From an uncultured Clostridium sp. (GTDB lineage: Bacteria > Bacillota > Clostridia > TANB77 > CAG-508): a DNA stretch of 5,848 nucleotides. Each line of letters starts with the position of its first letter. Position 1 is the first letter of the stretch. The stretch covers positions 1 to 5,848 of the forward strand of contig CAMMNR010000116.1 in NCBI GenBank assembly GCA_946498265.1. The letters run 5' to 3'. A program made the position numbers and the translations under genes. The notes beneath the pieces were generated by a model, which worked only from the letters and a program-made list of their open reading frames with translations, did no database searches and was not told the DNA's origin. Below, piece by piece: positions 5,075 through 5,848 of this stretch.

Positions 5075-5848
5075 TTATTTTTCCAAATATTTCTTTAAAA
5101 ATTTTCCTGTATAACTTCTTTCATTATTACATACTTGTTCAGGAGTTCCAACAGCGATAACCTCTCCACCATTATCTCCACCTTCTGGTCCTAAATCTAT
5201 TATATGATCACATGTTTTTATTAAATCTAAATTATGTTCTATTACAATTATAGTATTTCCTGTATCAACTAATCTTTGTAGAATGTCTACAAGTTTATGA
5301 ACATCTGCTATATGAAGTCCTGTTGTTGGTTCATCTAAAATATATAATGTTTTTCCTGTTGCTTTTTTTGATAATTCTGTTGCAAGTTTTACTCTTTGAG
5401 CTTCTCCTCCTGATAGTGTTGTTGATGGTTGTCCAAGTTTAATATAACTTAGTCCTACATCATATAATGTTTGGATTTTTTGCTTAATTCTTGGAACTTT
5501 ATCGAAAAATTGCAATGCTTCTTCTACTGTCATATCTAGTACATCTGCAATATTTTTCCCTTTGTATTTGACTTCCAGTGTTTCTCTATTGTATCTCTTC
5601 CCTTTACATACTTCACATGGTACATAAATATCTGGTAGGAAGTGCATTTCTATTTTATGGACTCCATCACCATTACAACTTTCACATCTACCTCCTGCAA
5701 CATTGAAACTAAATCTTCCTTTTTGATATCCTCTAACTTTTGCTTCTTCTGTTGCTGCAAAAAGGTCTCTTATAAAATCAAATACTCCTGTATATGTTGC
5801 TGGATTTGAACGTGGTGTTCTTCCTATTGGTGATTGGTCTATATTTAT
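5075..5848 (-). CDS. uvrA: UvrA, excinuclease ABC subunit A, C-terminal part (cut by the right window edge)
   Basis: The frame is open from the window end, giving the last 257 residues of a protein normally about 940 long. UvrA is the damage-sensing ABC ATPase of nucleotide excision repair; it acts as a dimer with UvrB on DNA. Visible in order (numbered from the window edge): [18 protein letters not shown] (4-21), the C-terminal zinc finger C55-x2-C58-x19-C78-x2-C81, [18 protein letters not shown] (81-98), the ABC signature LSGGEAQR (146-153), Walker B LYILDEP (168-174), the switch histidine in IVIEHN (H205), and the usual end near [10 protein letters not shown]. No residue expected in this part is missing. 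An internal ATG at 5647 is only the Met of MHFLPD and not a start. The tail is short, without the glycine-rich extension seen in some UvrA proteins. The promoter lies outside the window. Confidence 0.97.
   Translation of the reverse strand: MNIDQSPIGRTPRSNPATYTGVFDFIRDLFAATEEAKVRGYQKGRFSFNVAGGRCESCNGDGVHKIEMHFLPDIYVPCEVCKGKRYNRETLEVKYKGKNIADVLDMTVEEALQFFDKVPRIKQKIQTLYDVGLSYIKLGQPSTTLSGGEAQRVKLATELSKKATGKTLYILDEPTTGLHIADVHKLVDILQRLVDTGNTIIVIEHNLDLIKTCDHIIDLGPEGGDNGGEVIAVGTPEQVCNNERSYTGKFLKKYLEK

Noticed and set aside
5645..5647. ATG as the start of a short 190-aa ABC protein
   Set aside because: The frame stays open to the window end and the 67 upstream codons encode conserved UvrA sequence including the first zinc-finger cysteine pair; it is an internal methionine.

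Overview
The window is an AT-rich stretch of chromosome from a spore-forming low-GC Firmicute, most likely a member of the Clostridia. The evidence is strong AGGAGG-type ribosome binding sites, intrinsic terminators with U-tracts, and two sporulation or germination genes close together: a SpoVB-type flippase and the GPR spore protease. No taxonomic assignment beyond that is supported by sequence alone.

Layout from left to right. (1) The first codons of a minus-strand gene run off the left edge (1-16). (2) A minus-strand metallo-beta-lactamase-fold hydrolase follows (103-735), with its own promoter (764-793). (3) A gene-free 356-bp gap (736-1091) holds a 200-bp element (827-1026) bounded by perfect 42-bp inverted repeats, with a second 24-bp inverted repeat nested inside. 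It looks like a MITE or a large structured-RNA locus. (4) spoVB (1092-2639, +, TTG start) converges with gpr (2705-3640, -) on a 54-nt bidirectional hairpin terminator that carries a GGGACGGTTCTT head. (5) The region 3659-4387 is bounded by imperfect inverted repeats (19/23) of the same GGGACG-type motif. It holds one uncharacterised Cys-rich gene of 122 codons (3850-4218, -) with a near-consensus sigma-A promoter, its own terminator, and a 61-nt near-perfect hairpin just upstream of the promoter. (6) An uncharacterised 168-aa gene (4489-4995, +) has a possible promoter and a palindrome in its leader. It converges through a 17-bp-stem terminator on (7) the C-terminal 257 codons of uvrA (5075 to beyond 5848, -).

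The genes do not form one pathway. SpoVB (spore cortex precursor export) and GPR (degradation of small acid-soluble proteins at germination) share the sporulation theme. UvrA is DNA repair, the MBL hydrolase is a generic enzyme, and the two small proteins are unknown. The most notable content is the repeat architecture: the 200-bp element, the recurrent GGGACG palindromes, and the repeat-bounded single-gene unit. I found no clear defence system, CRISPR array, tRNA, rRNA or transposase gene.
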